The notes under the pieces are model-generated. The model worked only from the letters and a program-made list of their open reading frames with translations. It had not been told where the DNA came from and did no database searches. From contig CAMLED010000002.1 of the NCBI GenBank assembly GCA_946479115.1, positions 1 to 31,162 of the forward strand: DNA of 31,162 nt, written 5' to 3'. Shown here in pieces: positions 6,400-14,305 of the stretch; position 1 is the stretch's first letter; each line of letters opens with the position of its first letter. Both the position numbers and the translations under genes were made by a program. Origin of the DNA: an uncultured Candidatus Saccharibacteria bacterium (lineage in GTDB: Bacteria > Patescibacteria > Saccharimonadia > Saccharimonadales > UBA6022).

Positions 6400-9300
6400 A
6401 GATTTCATCCTTCTTTTCATTTTTAATAGCATGTTCGTACATTGCTTGATATTTGGCAGCGCACTTCTGTGCAATTGTAACAACGCGAGGATTATTAGAC
6501 TCCAGGCCTTCATTAAAGCGTGCTTTGCGACGCAACCAGTGTTGTGCCGCGGAGCCACTCCATCCATCGGTCAATGACGCGCTTTTTGATGCAATATCGT
6601 CTTCGTCCCACCCTGCCTCAAGTGCTAGTTCGGCAAACTCTACCCATTTCTTGTTATCAACACGTGAAAGCGTTTCAAGTTGATACGCCCTTGTGTTTTT
6701 ATTAGCAAGAATCTCTTTGAACATTTGAATGTCTGTTTTGACCAAATAACGTGTGATTAATTGTGAGCGATCACTTTCTGTCAGGGATCGAATAACTTCA
6801 ACTCGTTGCTTCTGTGAGAGCACGGGGATCAAGCTCTTAGCTTCACGTGAGAATCCATCAAAATAATGTTCTGTCTTTTCGTTTATTTTTGCTTTCAGCC
6901 ACTTTACTACAGTATCGGGATAAGATTTAAGAGCAGTACTTACGTGATAATCATTATTCCCATGACCGTCGCTGAACTGATAGTTAATGATCGCATCTTC
7001 CCATATGGTCATCAATGTGGTGGGTATGTTGCCTTCTGCGAGATGTGCGACAGCACCTGCGACCATCAGTCCTACGTCGCCTGTAGGGTATTTCAATAAG
7101 TGTCTTGTAGTCTCTTCGTCGGCCTGCTCTCTCAGAACGACGATATCGGCTAGTCGCGACATATCCTTCAATAATGGGTAGGCTGCTTTCCATAATGTGT
7201 CATCTTTGAAACTACGGCGCAGAACAACTTCAGCGGCAGCATATTTGTGACGTTCGTGCCGCAGAGCTTTTAATAGTAGAGGCTCTGCTTTCCTTGGATC
7301 TTTTTCTTGAAGTGCGTTCAAAAAAGGAAAAGAAACATCTGACCTATCCCAACCAGTGATACTTATTTCTGCCCATGCATCGAGGTTAGTAACTATTTCA
7401 GATAACTTGTCTGCAATTGTTGAGGTGTGGTCCGGGTATGTTTTATTTGCAATGACAGCTTTTTCATTTACACGAATAAGTCTGCTTATTACTTCGTTAG
7501 GTGTTTGTTGTGCGTATTCAGAAGCCAGCTCCCTCGCTGCTTCCGCTTGTTGAGTCGCCATTTTTTGCCAGTTGCGTCTATCATCCTCGTGAGGAAAAAT
7601 AATATCGTATTCGCGATTGGTAGTAGTCTTTATTTCGTGTTTCAGATGGCGAGCAAGTTCCCGAAGACTTGCCTGTATCCCGGGTTGATCGGCCGTAAGC
7701 GGCGCGAGGTCATTAATGATCATAATGGCACCTGCCCTAAGGACTTCGCTCTGCTCTTTGCTAGCGGAATTACCGGTTAACGACCGTTCTTCATAGGTCC
7801 ATTCCTCAAGCAGATCGATAAGGTAACCGCACGCCTCACTGGGTAGATCCTTAAGTAAAGGTTGTATTGTTGCCCACTCGTTAATCAAAAGCTGTAAACT
7901 ATATACACTAAGATGTCCGCCACCAAAGCTTATTGAATTGCCGGCGCCCGGGTCATTACGATGCACTTCAAAATGTGGCTCAAATGCGTAGACTAACGTC
8001 TGAGTGAAAATCTTATCGTCTTTGCCTGCCGTTTTCCATTCAATTAGTGCTTTTATCAACGCTTTCCTGCGTGGAATTGGATCATTATATCCAGGTTCTA
8101 TATTCTTGCACCAATTTTGGATAGTGCGAAAAGGATGATTAGGATTTGAATTAAGTGGTCGATCGTCAACGGCTGCCGCATCTAATAAAAGTGGCAGAAT
8201 ACCTTCAGGGTAAACACTTAAAAGATCACCAGGTGCTTTTAAGGCTGCTTCAGGGTGCTCGCTAATAACTCGTTGTGCTTGCTTTTTTCCGAAAACCGCA
8301 TAACCTCCGTATAGTTTTGGAAGGTCCGTCTTTTCGATTAGCGCATACAAGGCTTCCTTGTCGATCGTTCCGCCTCTTAGGCCTGCATTAAGTATTACTT
8401 CGACGACATCATCCAGGCTCTTATACTTACCCAGGTGTTTCGTAGGATCAATTGCTGCTCCCGCATTGAAGAATATCTTTTTTGCGAGATAGTAGCGTAG
8501 AGGCGCAGGTCTGACACTGATTGCATCAGGAGGCAGATCAACAACAACACCCCCGAAGGATAGCTTTGCTGCAAGGTTCCCCGCTTTCATTTCAGATATA
8601 CTTAATATACTCGCTGCATTTGCAAGTGTAATACCGTCATCTCCGCCCATTGCGACAACTGCGAGTAAGTCCAATGCATCTGAACCCAACTCTTTTTCAA
8701 AAAGTGCAACGAGATGTTTGCCAAGTGCGTCACCTATATAGACCTCCTGAGCAGCACCACTTAGTACTAATTGGCTAAGAGTCGCAGCGAGTCCCGGCTT
8801 ACCTTCAGCTTGCGTTACCATCTGATACAACAAAGTGTCCGGACTTTTAACTCCACAGTCTTTAATAATCTCTAGAATCGTATCACGACCTTGCAATTCG
8901 ACCTCATAGATCGCATCGTCTGCGATAACCAGTTCATTCTGTAAAATGTCTTTGTAAGATAGCCAGCCAGTCGCAACAATCTTGAAGCCAGCGCCTATGT
9001 CTTCACGAATCTGTCGTAAGGCTTGGATTATTTCGGGTTTTGTATGCGCATCATCAATGACGAGGTAGTCTGGCTTTTTTTCACGGACCTCGGCTGTTAT
9101 CTGATCTCGGTTATCTGAAACAACAAAGAGCCCGGCGTGTTCCATGATGAAATGTCTCATGACGAAGGTCTTACCTGAACCAGGTTGCCCAGCAAGCAAG
9201 CTATCGCCCTTAGTTTCACTAAGCCATTTCAACACATCATCTCGCCCTCTAACAGAAAGACTCAGAACTGGTCGTGAGGTCATAGGGTTAATTGAAAGCG

Positions 9301-9748
9301 CCTGCTGATTGCTTTCGAGGTTCAATAGCTTTTTTAGCCATGCTTTGTCACGATATAGCCGGAGGGCAAAGTCGGCCCGTTCATGGACTTTTGTGAGACG
9401 AAAACCTTCAGATTTCGCGATTTTTTCTAGATTATTTAGTCGTTTAGGCGAAAGTGCCTGACTAGTAGCAACGATTACCGCACGACCCTTATGTCCTTTT
9501 TTGACATACTCTTGAAGGTTCTTTCGAAGATTAGCACCAACATTTTCACCTGTAGTACATACAAGTAATCCGGTAACGCCATTTATGTCGAAAAAATGTC
9601 CATCTCTGCCATCATCACCGCCACCTTTGACAGGGGTCAAAGACGGATATATGGGTTGCAGTAAGTCGACTGCAGCAGCTTCAAAAGTATTACCGTGCAA
9701 TTCGCCCGATAAACCCTCGATGATTTGCTTGTGCAGCTCGTCTTTCAT
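6389..9748 (-). CDS. large P-loop NTPase with Mrr-like N-terminus and HEAT-like repeats, Avs/STAND-like
   Basis: 1119 aa. Residues about 20-125 resemble an Mrr-type PD-(D/E)XK domain: FEAAAVDLL helix, then GGGDDGRDG (42-50) and a strand LLVCTTGE (61-68). At the place of the usual Q/E-x-K the sequence is CTTGE, so the catalytic Lys is absent or displaced (K76 or later is possible). An NTPase module follows: Walker A GQPGSGKT (187-194), Walker B DYLVIDDAH (227-235), then a helical STAND-like region. From about 500 to the end the protein is helical and HEAT/TPR-like. This order, nuclease-like effector, NTPase, helical sensor, matches antiviral STAND proteins such as the Avs families in outline. 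First gene of an operon with two HEPN genes; leaderless start after TGGTATAAT. Confidence 0.82.
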   Translation of the reverse strand: MKDELHKQIIEGLSGELHGNTFEAAAVDLLQPIYPSLTPVKGGGDDGRDGHFFDINGVTGLLVCTTGENVGANLRKNLQEYVKKGHKGRAVIVATSQALSPKRLNNLEKIAKSEGFRLTKVHERADFALRLYRDKAWLKKLLNLESNQQALSINPMTSRPVLSLSVRGRDDVLKWLSETKGDSLLAGQPGSGKTFVMRHFIMEHAGLFVVSDNRDQITAEVREKKPDYLVIDDAHTKPEIIQALRQIREDIGAGFKIVATGWLSYKDILQNELVIADDAIYEVELQGRDTILEIIKDCGVKSPDTLLYQMVTQAEGKPGLAATLSQLVLSGAAQEVYIGDALGKHLVALFEKELGSDALDLLAVVAMGGDDGITLANAASILSISEMKAGNLAAKLSFGGVVVDLPPDAISVRPAPLRYYLAKKIFFNAGAAIDPTKHLGKYKSLDDVVEVILNAGLRGGTIDKEALYALIEKTDLPKLYGGYAVFGKKQAQRVISEHPEAALKAPGDLLSVYPEGILPLLLDAAAVDDRPLNSNPNHPFRTIQNWCKNIEPGYNDPIPRRKALIKALIEWKTAGKDDKIFTQTLVYAFEPHFEVHRNDPGAGNSISFGGGHLSVYSLQLLINEWATIQPLLKDLPSEACGYLIDLLEEWTYEERSLTGNSASKEQSEVLRAGAIMIINDLAPLTADQPGIQASLRELARHLKHEIKTTTNREYDIIFPHEDDRRNWQKMATQQAEAARELASEYAQQTPNEVISRLIRVNEKAVIANKTYPDHTSTIADKLSEIVTNLDAWAEISITGWDRSDVSFPFLNALQEKDPRKAEPLLLKALRHERHKYAAAEVVLRRSFKDDTLWKAAYPLLKDMSRLADIVVLREQADEETTRHLLKYPTGDVGLMVAGAVAHLAEGNIPTTLMTIWEDAIINYQFSDGHGNNDYHVSTALKSYPDTVVKWLKAKINEKTEHYFDGFSREAKSLIPVLSQKQRVEVIRSLTESDRSQLITRYLVKTDIQMFKEILANKNTRAYQLETLSRVDNKKWVEFAELALEAGWDEDDIASKSASLTDGWSGSAAQHWLRRKARFNEGLESNNPRVVTIAQKCAAKYQAMYEHAIKNEKKDEIYGY

Positions 9749-9764
9749 TCAGCATATTATACCA
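9749..9764 (-). promoter_or_regulatory. extended -10 promoter of the NTPase-HEPN operon
   Basis: On the minus strand TGGTATAAT (9756-9764) lies 7 nt before the ATG of the NTPase gene, with no Shine-Dalgarno between. No clear -35 is seen, consistent with an extended -10 promoter. The whole operon would be read from a leaderless message, with internal genes translated from overlap sites. Confidence 0.65.
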
Positions 9765-9838
9765 TTTTCACCTCTATAAAAACAGCAACATGCTCTACTG
9801 TATTTACTTTCCCGTGAGACAGCTTTGCGGCCTTTTTC

Positions 9839-10189
9839 TTATGCGCGCAAAATTTGATCTAATGTTTTGCCTTTTGCTAGTTCATCAATTAGTTTATCGA
9901 GGTAGCGGATTTCTTGCATAAGTGGGTTTTCGATCTCTTCGACACGGACGCCGCAAATGAGACCGGTGATTCGTTTACGCATAGGATTCAGCTGGGATGC
10001 TTGGCCAAAGAAAGTTTCGAAATCGGTCTTTGCGATGATGTGTTTTTCTAGGACGTCTTGGCTGTAGCCAGTGAGCCATCGAATCACTTCATCTACCTCA
10101 TTTTTAGTACGACCCTTTTTCATAGCCTTGGCGACATAGAGCGGATAGACGCTCGAGAAGCTAGTGGTGTAGATTCGATGTTTTTCCAT
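9839..10189 (-). CDS. DUF2200-family protein, 116 aa
   Basis: The start at 10189 gives the family's usual opening [21 protein letters not shown]. The remaining sequence also follows the family: [50 protein letters not shown], and [21 protein letters not shown]2200 proteins are small, soluble and found across bacteria as stand-alone genes; their biochemical role is not known to me. Several conserved polar residues (H4, W55 region, R and E near 85-95) suggest an enzyme-like pocket, which is only a guess. A TATACT box ends 6 nt before the ATG, so the start is predicted to be leaderless. The gene is divergent from the glycosyltransferase. Confidence 0.88.
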   Translation of the reverse strand: MEKHRIYTTSFSSVYPLYVAKAMKKGRTKNEVDEVIRWLTGYSQDVLEKHIIAKTDFETFFGQASQLNPMRKRITGLICGVRVEEIENPLMQEIRYLDKLIDELAKGKTLDQILRA

Positions 10190-10225
10190 GTTGTTAGTAT
10201 AGATGAGTTGTCTATGCTTCGTCAC
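10190..10225 (-). promoter_or_regulatory. promoter of the DUF2200 gene
   Basis: On the minus strand TATACT (10196-10201) stands 6 nt before the ATG; GTGACG (10220-10225) lies 18 nt further up and matches TTGACA at four positions. The arrangement copies that of the prepilin gene (TTGACG-18-TATACT). Confidence 0.6.
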
Positions 10226-10260
10226 GACTATTCCATTCAAAAGTTAATATACAATATATA

Positions 10261-10289
10261 TTGACTTTTATTGCAATTAAGTGTATAAT
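10261..10289 (+). promoter_or_regulatory. promoter of the glycosyltransferase gene
   Basis: TTGACT (10261-10266), 17 nt, TATAAT (10284-10289). The predicted leader is about 70 nt, contains a small ACGAA/TTCGT hairpin (10320-10341) and ends in a GGAAGGA ribosome site at about 10354-10360. Confidence 0.8.
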
Positions 10290-10365
10290 TGTGCGAGCTA
10301 TTCACGTCGTATTTTAAAAACGAATGTTTGTGGTAGTTCGTTTATATTTTCTGGGAAGGATACGA

Positions 10366-11445
10366 GTGATTGTACCTGTCGACTTGCATTGTGCGGTTTT
10401 GATACCTGCCTGTAGCGAGCCTGATATTGGTCAGACTATCGATTCGGTCGGCCGTCAGACGCGTCGCCCTGGTGTTGTTGTGGTTGTGTTGAACAACTGT
10501 AATGATGACGGGCAAACGAAGCGTCTGGCTGTCGAAGCCGCCGAGCGCCACGGTCTCAATCTGGTTGTGCTAGAAATGGCACATAATCAGCATATGAAGG
10601 CTGGAGCGCTCAACTACGGCTATGATTGGCTACGCCATAATTGGCCATCAGTAAAATTTTTGATCCAGATGGATGCCGACAGTGAGCTTGCGGATGATTT
10701 TGTGGAGTGTACGATTCGTGCACTTGGCAAGCGTCGCAATCGAGATGTCGGTGCCCTCAGCTGCACCTTTACTGGCAAGGCAAATCTGGCGAAAACCAAA
10801 CGACAAGCAATTGTTATGTGGTTTCAGCGGATCGAGTATGTAAAGTTCCACGATAGTGCGGTTGCACGGGACGTTTCGGTTGTTTCTGGAACGGGCTGTG
10901 TGCTGCGCGTGCAGGCACTCGAAGAAATTCGACTGCGTCGCGGACATGTCTGGGCGATTGATTCGTTGGTTGAAGATTTTGAACTGACACTGCAGCTTCG
11001 GACAAACGGATGGACAACCCGCAAGTCAGAGCTGTTTCGTGTCTATACTGATCTGATGCCAACAGTCAAAGCGCTCGTCAAACAGCGCGAACGCTGGCAG
11101 CGAGGCACTAATGATGAACTGCGCAGATACGGGTTTAACCGTTATACTGCGCTGGATATTTCGAAACAGTGGGTTCACGGCATCGGAATGGTTCTGAATA
11201 TTGCCGCGTGGGTGTATGTTGGCCTTATCGCGTTATTGGGTCAATTTCATTTTTCGTTCGTTATGTTGGCTTTGATGGGACTAATTATTTTCCGTCAGGC
11301 TTACCACGTTCGGTCGCTAGGTTGGCCGACAATGATCTTTGCTGCTACGTTAATCCCCGACACGCTGTATGGCGCGGTCAGGAATTACTGGTGGTTAAAG
11401 GCGCTTGTACTTTCGTGCAGGCGTGCAGAGAAATCATGGACATAG
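10366..11445 (+). CDS. membrane glycosyltransferase, family 2 (processive type)
   Basis: 359 aa from the GTG at 10366, preferred over an ATG at 10324 because GGAAGGA sits just before the GTG and the family then begins normally with VLIPACSEPD. GT2 signatures are complete: MDADS (D103, D105, metal and UDP-sugar binding), VED (D204, catalytic base region) and QRERW (240-244, the QxxRW of processive synthases). Hydrophobic segments follow at about 271-291, 296-312 and 322-340. This resembles NodC/PgaC-type synthases of the cytoplasmic membrane that polymerise and may export a polysaccharide; the sugar cannot be read from sequence. An N-terminal membrane segment found in many relatives is absent. 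It is followed, 22 nt on, by a small sortase-signal-like protein. Confidence 0.85.
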   Translation: MIVPVDLHCAVLIPACSEPDIGQTIDSVGRQTRRPGVVVVVLNNCNDDGQTKRLAVEAAERHGLNLVVLEMAHNQHMKAGALNYGYDWLRHNWPSVKFLIQMDADSELADDFVECTIRALGKRRNRDVGALSCTFTGKANLAKTKRQAIVMWFQRIEYVKFHDSAVARDVSVVSGTGCVLRVQALEEIRLRRGHVWAIDSLVEDFELTLQLRTNGWTTRKSELFRVYTDLMPTVKALVKQRERWQRGTNDELRRYGFNRYTALDISKQWVHGIGMVLNIAAWVYVGLIALLGQFHFSFVMLALMGLIIFRQAYHVRSLGWPTMIFAATLIPDTLYGAVRNYWWLKALVLSCRRAEKSWT

Positions 11446-11467
11446 GTCCATCGAACGAAGGGGTAAC

Positions 11468-11650
11468 ATGTACAATTCCGTAGGCACTCTCGCAACCAGC
11501 ACCGGCGCGGCCACTTTGGCTATGACCGGTCCGAACGACACCATGCCATTAGTGACGGGTGGCGCATTTGTGCTTATGGCCGTGGGGGGAATGTTATTCC
11601 TGATCGGCAGTCGCCTTTCCAAGAAGAAAATCAACGCTGAAGTTCGCTAG
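11468..11650 (+). CDS. 60-aa protein with LAxTG-like sorting signal
   Basis: The start at 11468 follows an AAGGGG ribosome site. The whole protein is little more than a cell-wall sorting signal: a short Ser/Thr/Gly/Ala head (1-16), LAMTG (17-21), a hydrophobic segment (about 28-48) and a basic tail SKKK. LPxTG-type signals, and LAxTG for class E sortases, have exactly this order (known). There is no N-terminal signal peptide or functional domain, so it may instead be a small single-pass partner of the upstream glycosyltransferase. The two genes share a promoter and a terminator. Confidence 0.75.
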   Translation: MYNSVGTLATSTGAATLAMTGPNDTMPLVTGGAFVLMAVGGMLFLIGSRLSKKKINAEVR

Positions 11651-11660
11651 CGCGCTTCAG

Positions 11661-11718
11661 AGCTAGACAGTTCGCTGTCTGGCTAAGCCTGTTTCATTCA
11701 TTTGAGACAGGCTTTTTT
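11661..11718. terminator. double hairpin, bidirectional terminator
   Basis: A first hairpin AGCTAGACAG-TTCG-CTGTCTGGCT (11661-11684) is followed by a stronger one, AAGCCTGTTTCA (11685-11696) with TGAGACAGGCTT (11703-11714), then TTTTTTCTTT. The second has A and T flanks on both strands and can serve the glycosyltransferase operon and the convergent gene ending at 11725. Confidence 0.88.
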
Positions 11719-11724
11719 CTTTGG

Positions 11725-12183
11725 TTAAAATTCGGTAATTGCCCAAGGATTGACGCTGCAGTCGCTAAAGCGCATGTGTGTTGGGGTGATAAGGATGTGA
11801 CATTGGCCTGGTTTGTCTTTGAATGGTAGTGATTCTGGACGCTGACCAAAGTGAGCTTCGGCGTAGACTGATTCGAAGGTTTCTTCGTTTACTTTGCGAG
11901 CAGTCCCCTGTAGTTGTAAGGTCTGACGTTTTTCGGCATTGGTAATGGTGACGGCAACGCGTGAATCACGGTCAACGTTTTGGCTTTTGTGCGACGTTTC
12001 GCTCGTGCCAACCATTAAGTCATTACCTTCGGTGACAGAAAACGCAACAGTCGCGCTCATTGGTGCTCCAGTCTCGTCGAGGGTTGAAATGACGCCAATG
12101 ACTTGGCCTTTGATAAATTCATTTAGCTCTTCGCGGGTTGGGCGAAATCCTTCGGCAGTGTTGTTTTCATCGAATGTATTCAT
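11725..12183 (-). CDS. pyridoxamine 5'-phosphate oxidase-like flavin-binding protein
   Basis: 152 aa. The pattern IGVISTLDETGAPMSATVAFSV, then DLMVGTSETSHKSQNVDRDSRVAVTI is that of the PNPOx-like split-barrel family: a first strand pair, the strand ending in a T/S-rich loop that binds FMN phosphate (SHKSQN), and the RVAVTI strand. Family members reduce or bind flavin or F420, or act on unknown small molecules in the cytoplasm. This does not look like true PdxH; substrate unknown. TATACT (12190-12195) ends 6 nt before the ATG and no ribosome site is present, so the message is predicted leaderless. It converges on the glycosyltransferase operon. Confidence 0.82.
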   Translation of the reverse strand: MNTFDENNTAEGFRPTREELNEFIKGQVIGVISTLDETGAPMSATVAFSVTEGNDLMVGTSETSHKSQNVDRDSRVAVTITNAEKRQTLQLQGTARKVNEETFESVYAEAHFGQRPESLPFKDKPGQCHILITPTHMRFSDCSVNPWAITEF

Positions 12184-12204
12184 GGTTCTAGTATACGTTG
12201 GTTT

Positions 12205-13587
12205 TTAGTATTTATCGATGTATGCATTAAAGAGTTGATTGAGCATTTTGTACGATGTAGTGATCAAGCCTTCTTGCTGACCAAGAGTCATTTGAACAAT
12301 TTCGTCCTTTTCGTTTCTGGTGACGGTATGCTTACCGTGCGTATATAGCTCATCTGCAATGGCACGGGTATCGTGACCTTTTCCGTGAACAAAAATCTGA
12401 CGAATTTTATCTAGGCGTTTAACTGTGTCTTGATGTATGTCGAAATCAACGCCGAGTGTTTCGAAACTATACCGTACGTTCGCCTGGAACGGTAATCGCG
12501 TAAGATTGGTATAAATTTCATCCGTAGGTTTAAGATAAAAATCTACGACATTTTTATTTAGATCGGCTTTGTTCTTTTCTATAAAATCCAGAATTTCTTG
12601 AATGGATGACATTGCACTGGTTTTATCTATTTGATTGTTCTTGACACCTTTGGCTACTGCCGAAGAAAAACCATCAAGCGCAAAAACGATACTAAGGACC
12701 TCGTCTTTGATTGCCTTCGGACCGACGCCAAATCGAACCTTCATGTAGTTGTAAAAGGCGTGTTCAATTTTTGCATGTGCCCTGCTGGCATCATTTTTTA
12801 GGAAAAAATGTGCGGCTTTTGCCAAAGCTAGATTATCTATAGGTGTTTCGATATAAATTCTATCCTCGGTGGCATATGTATTATCAGTAAATGCTTTGAA
12901 TGTCGTTAGGTTGGTATGAAGTGATAGACCATTGTCGAACGCAAAGCTTGTAACCTGACAGTCAAACTTATCGAGTCGTAATGACCAAAACAACCGAAAG
13001 GCATGCACTACCGGAAGCCAGTCTGACACGGTGAACAAATGCTCTTTGGGTGGTGTAATTTCGATGCGGGTGTACTGGTTGATGTGATAGCTTTTAGTAG
13101 AAAAGTTGTGGCTGGTTTTGACTAGATAACCTTTGTATTTCTCTTCACTAATTAATCCTAGTTTGCTTTCGGCGTTGGCTTTGACGGCTGATTGTTTTGT
13201 TTGAATTGTCATGGATTCGTTTGCTGTCGTGGCAATATCTATGGCGATTGACTGATATGAATTAGCGATAAAATCTAAGCCGTCAGTCAATTTCCAGTGA
13301 AAGTAATTATCCATACCAAAGGTCCGTCGATTCGAGGATGGTAAAAACCCAAGTCCGAATGAAATGATGTCGGATGTTAAGGTTTGTGCAGGAGAAAAAT
13401 ACCCATCTTCTGTCTCGAGGATTGGGAGCCAGGAGATATTTTGATAGACTTTATCGTTACTAAAAAGCGTACTCAGTTGACGCGTATTTACATCAAAAGT
13501 ACCGTGACCTTCGATCAATACTTTCTTTGAAGTAAGGTCGTAAATATACAACTTGCCTACATATAATTCTTTTAGCTTTTTCACCAT
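12205..13587 (-). CDS. ApeA-like protein with C-terminal HEPN RX4H
   Basis: 460 aa. The N-terminal two thirds is beta-rich (GKLYIYDLTSKKVLIEGHGTFD at the start) with a later mixed region; the last 180 residues are helical and carry IRQIFVHGKG, where R396 and H401 make RX4H. A large beta-rich N-terminal domain followed by a HEPN domain is the arrangement of ApeA-type abortive-infection proteins (known family; match here judged by layout and motif only). HEPN RNases of this kind stop growth on phage infection. The ATG follows AAAGGATTA. It may be co-transcribed with the gene starting at 14235 despite the hairpins between, and it is separated by 21 nt from the downstream split-barrel gene. Third RX4H protein in 9 kb. 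Confidence 0.72.
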   Translation of the reverse strand: MVKKLKELYVGKLYIYDLTSKKVLIEGHGTFDVNTRQLSTLFSNDKVYQNISWLPILETEDGYFSPAQTLTSDIISFGLGFLPSSNRRTFGMDNYFHWKLTDGLDFIANSYQSIAIDIATTANESMTIQTKQSAVKANAESKLGLISEEKYKGYLVKTSHNFSTKSYHINQYTRIEITPPKEHLFTVSDWLPVVHAFRLFWSLRLDKFDCQVTSFAFDNGLSLHTNLTTFKAFTDNTYATEDRIYIETPIDNLALAKAAHFFLKNDASRAHAKIEHAFYNYMKVRFGVGPKAIKDEVLSIVFALDGFSSAVAKGVKNNQIDKTSAMSSIQEILDFIEKNKADLNKNVVDFYLKPTDEIYTNLTRLPFQANVRYSFETLGVDFDIHQDTVKRLDKIRQIFVHGKGHDTRAIADELYTHGKHTVTRNEKDEIVQMTLGQQEGLITTSYKMLNQLFNAYIDKY

Positions 13588-13659
13588 TAATCCTTTAGGT
13601 CATAGTAACATATGGCGTAGTTGTCCGTGGATTAGCTGACTATTTTTGCCAAAAGAAAA

Positions 13660-13717
13660 GGACGAGTAAAGGAGCTTACTCGTCCGGGTGGTCCCCTCGG
13701 TCGTTGGTGCCGAGGGG
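13660..13717 (-). terminator. two tandem hairpins between the membrane gene and the ApeA-like gene
   Basis: GGACGAGTAA (13660-13669) pairs with TTACTCGTCC (13676-13685), and CCCCTCGG (13693-13700) with CCGAGGGG (13710-13717). On the minus strand the first is followed by TTTTCTTTT, making it a good terminator for the gene ending at 13732; the second lies just before it. Confidence 0.8.
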
Positions 13718-13731
13718 GGGTGATGATTGTG

Positions 13732-14235
13732 CTATGTGGTGGTTACCTTCGTCCGTTTAGATGGCTTAGCCTTCCTTTGCCAGTGATGGAGTTTGTAGTT
13801 GAACTCATCGTTAACGACATGGTCTTCACATCTACAGGAAGGATCGCTGCATTCGCTAATGCGAAGATCGGAGCCATTCTTTTTGAGAGTGATTTCCTGA
13901 TAAACTACCCACCTGTAAAACAGCTTAATCGAGAACCAGATGGCGCTCGACAGTAAAACGGCAAGTGCGATAAAAGCCACTCCGTATAAATGGGTACCGA
14001 TCCATCCGGCTACATCTGTATTGTAGTTCTCGAACGTGCGTTCGGCTTCATACTGTGAGCAGTCCTCTAAAAAGGTCGGTGTACACGGCTTGGTCATGGG
14101 GTTGCTGTTGGCAATACCAGGATAATAAAGCGGATTCCATATCCACAGCAAACGAGCAATGACATCGCTAAGAGCTAAGCCTACGGGAATCAGGGAAACA
14201 CGCCACACAATACTGAAAGTACTTCTCTTCTCCAC
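13732..14235 (-). CDS. two-pass membrane protein, 167 aa
   Basis: Unrecognised. It starts with GTG at 14235, preceded by TTAGGAGA. Membrane segments lie at about 12-33 and 82-108. The loop between them has two Cys (CTPTFLEDC) that could form a disulphide outside the cell. The C-terminal tail is charged and contains CSDPSCRCEDH (about 129-139), a compact Cys/His cluster that could bind a metal, then a Lys-rich end. The consensus promoter (TTGACT-17-TGCTATAAT) and strong terminator show it is a single-gene unit and probably well expressed. Confidence 0.72.
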   Translation of the reverse strand: MEKRSTFSIVWRVSLIPVGLALSDVIARLLWIWNPLYYPGIANSNPMTKPCTPTFLEDCSQYEAERTFENYNTDVAGWIGTHLYGVAFIALAVLLSSAIWFSIKLFYRWVVYQEITLKKNGSDLRISECSDPSCRCEDHVVNDEFNYKLHHWQRKAKPSKRTKVTTT

Positions 14236-14269
14236 TTTTCTCCTAAGATTGTAGAAGGGATTTGTATAT

Positions 14270-14298
14270 ATTATAGCAAAAAAGTGTTAAAAAGTCAA
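14270..14298 (-). promoter_or_regulatory. promoter of the two-pass membrane protein gene
   Basis: On the minus strand TTGACT (14293-14298), 17 nt, TATAAT (14270-14275), with TGC before the -10. It is one of the best promoters in the window and sits immediately after the end of the dehydrogenase gene. Confidence 0.82.
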
Positions 14299-14305
14299 TA
14301 GACGC

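Noticed and set aside
6400..6567. Longer N-terminus for the 253-aa HEPN protein
   Set aside because: It would lie within the NTPase coding sequence and lacks a ribosome site; AAGGATG precedes the Met at 6399.
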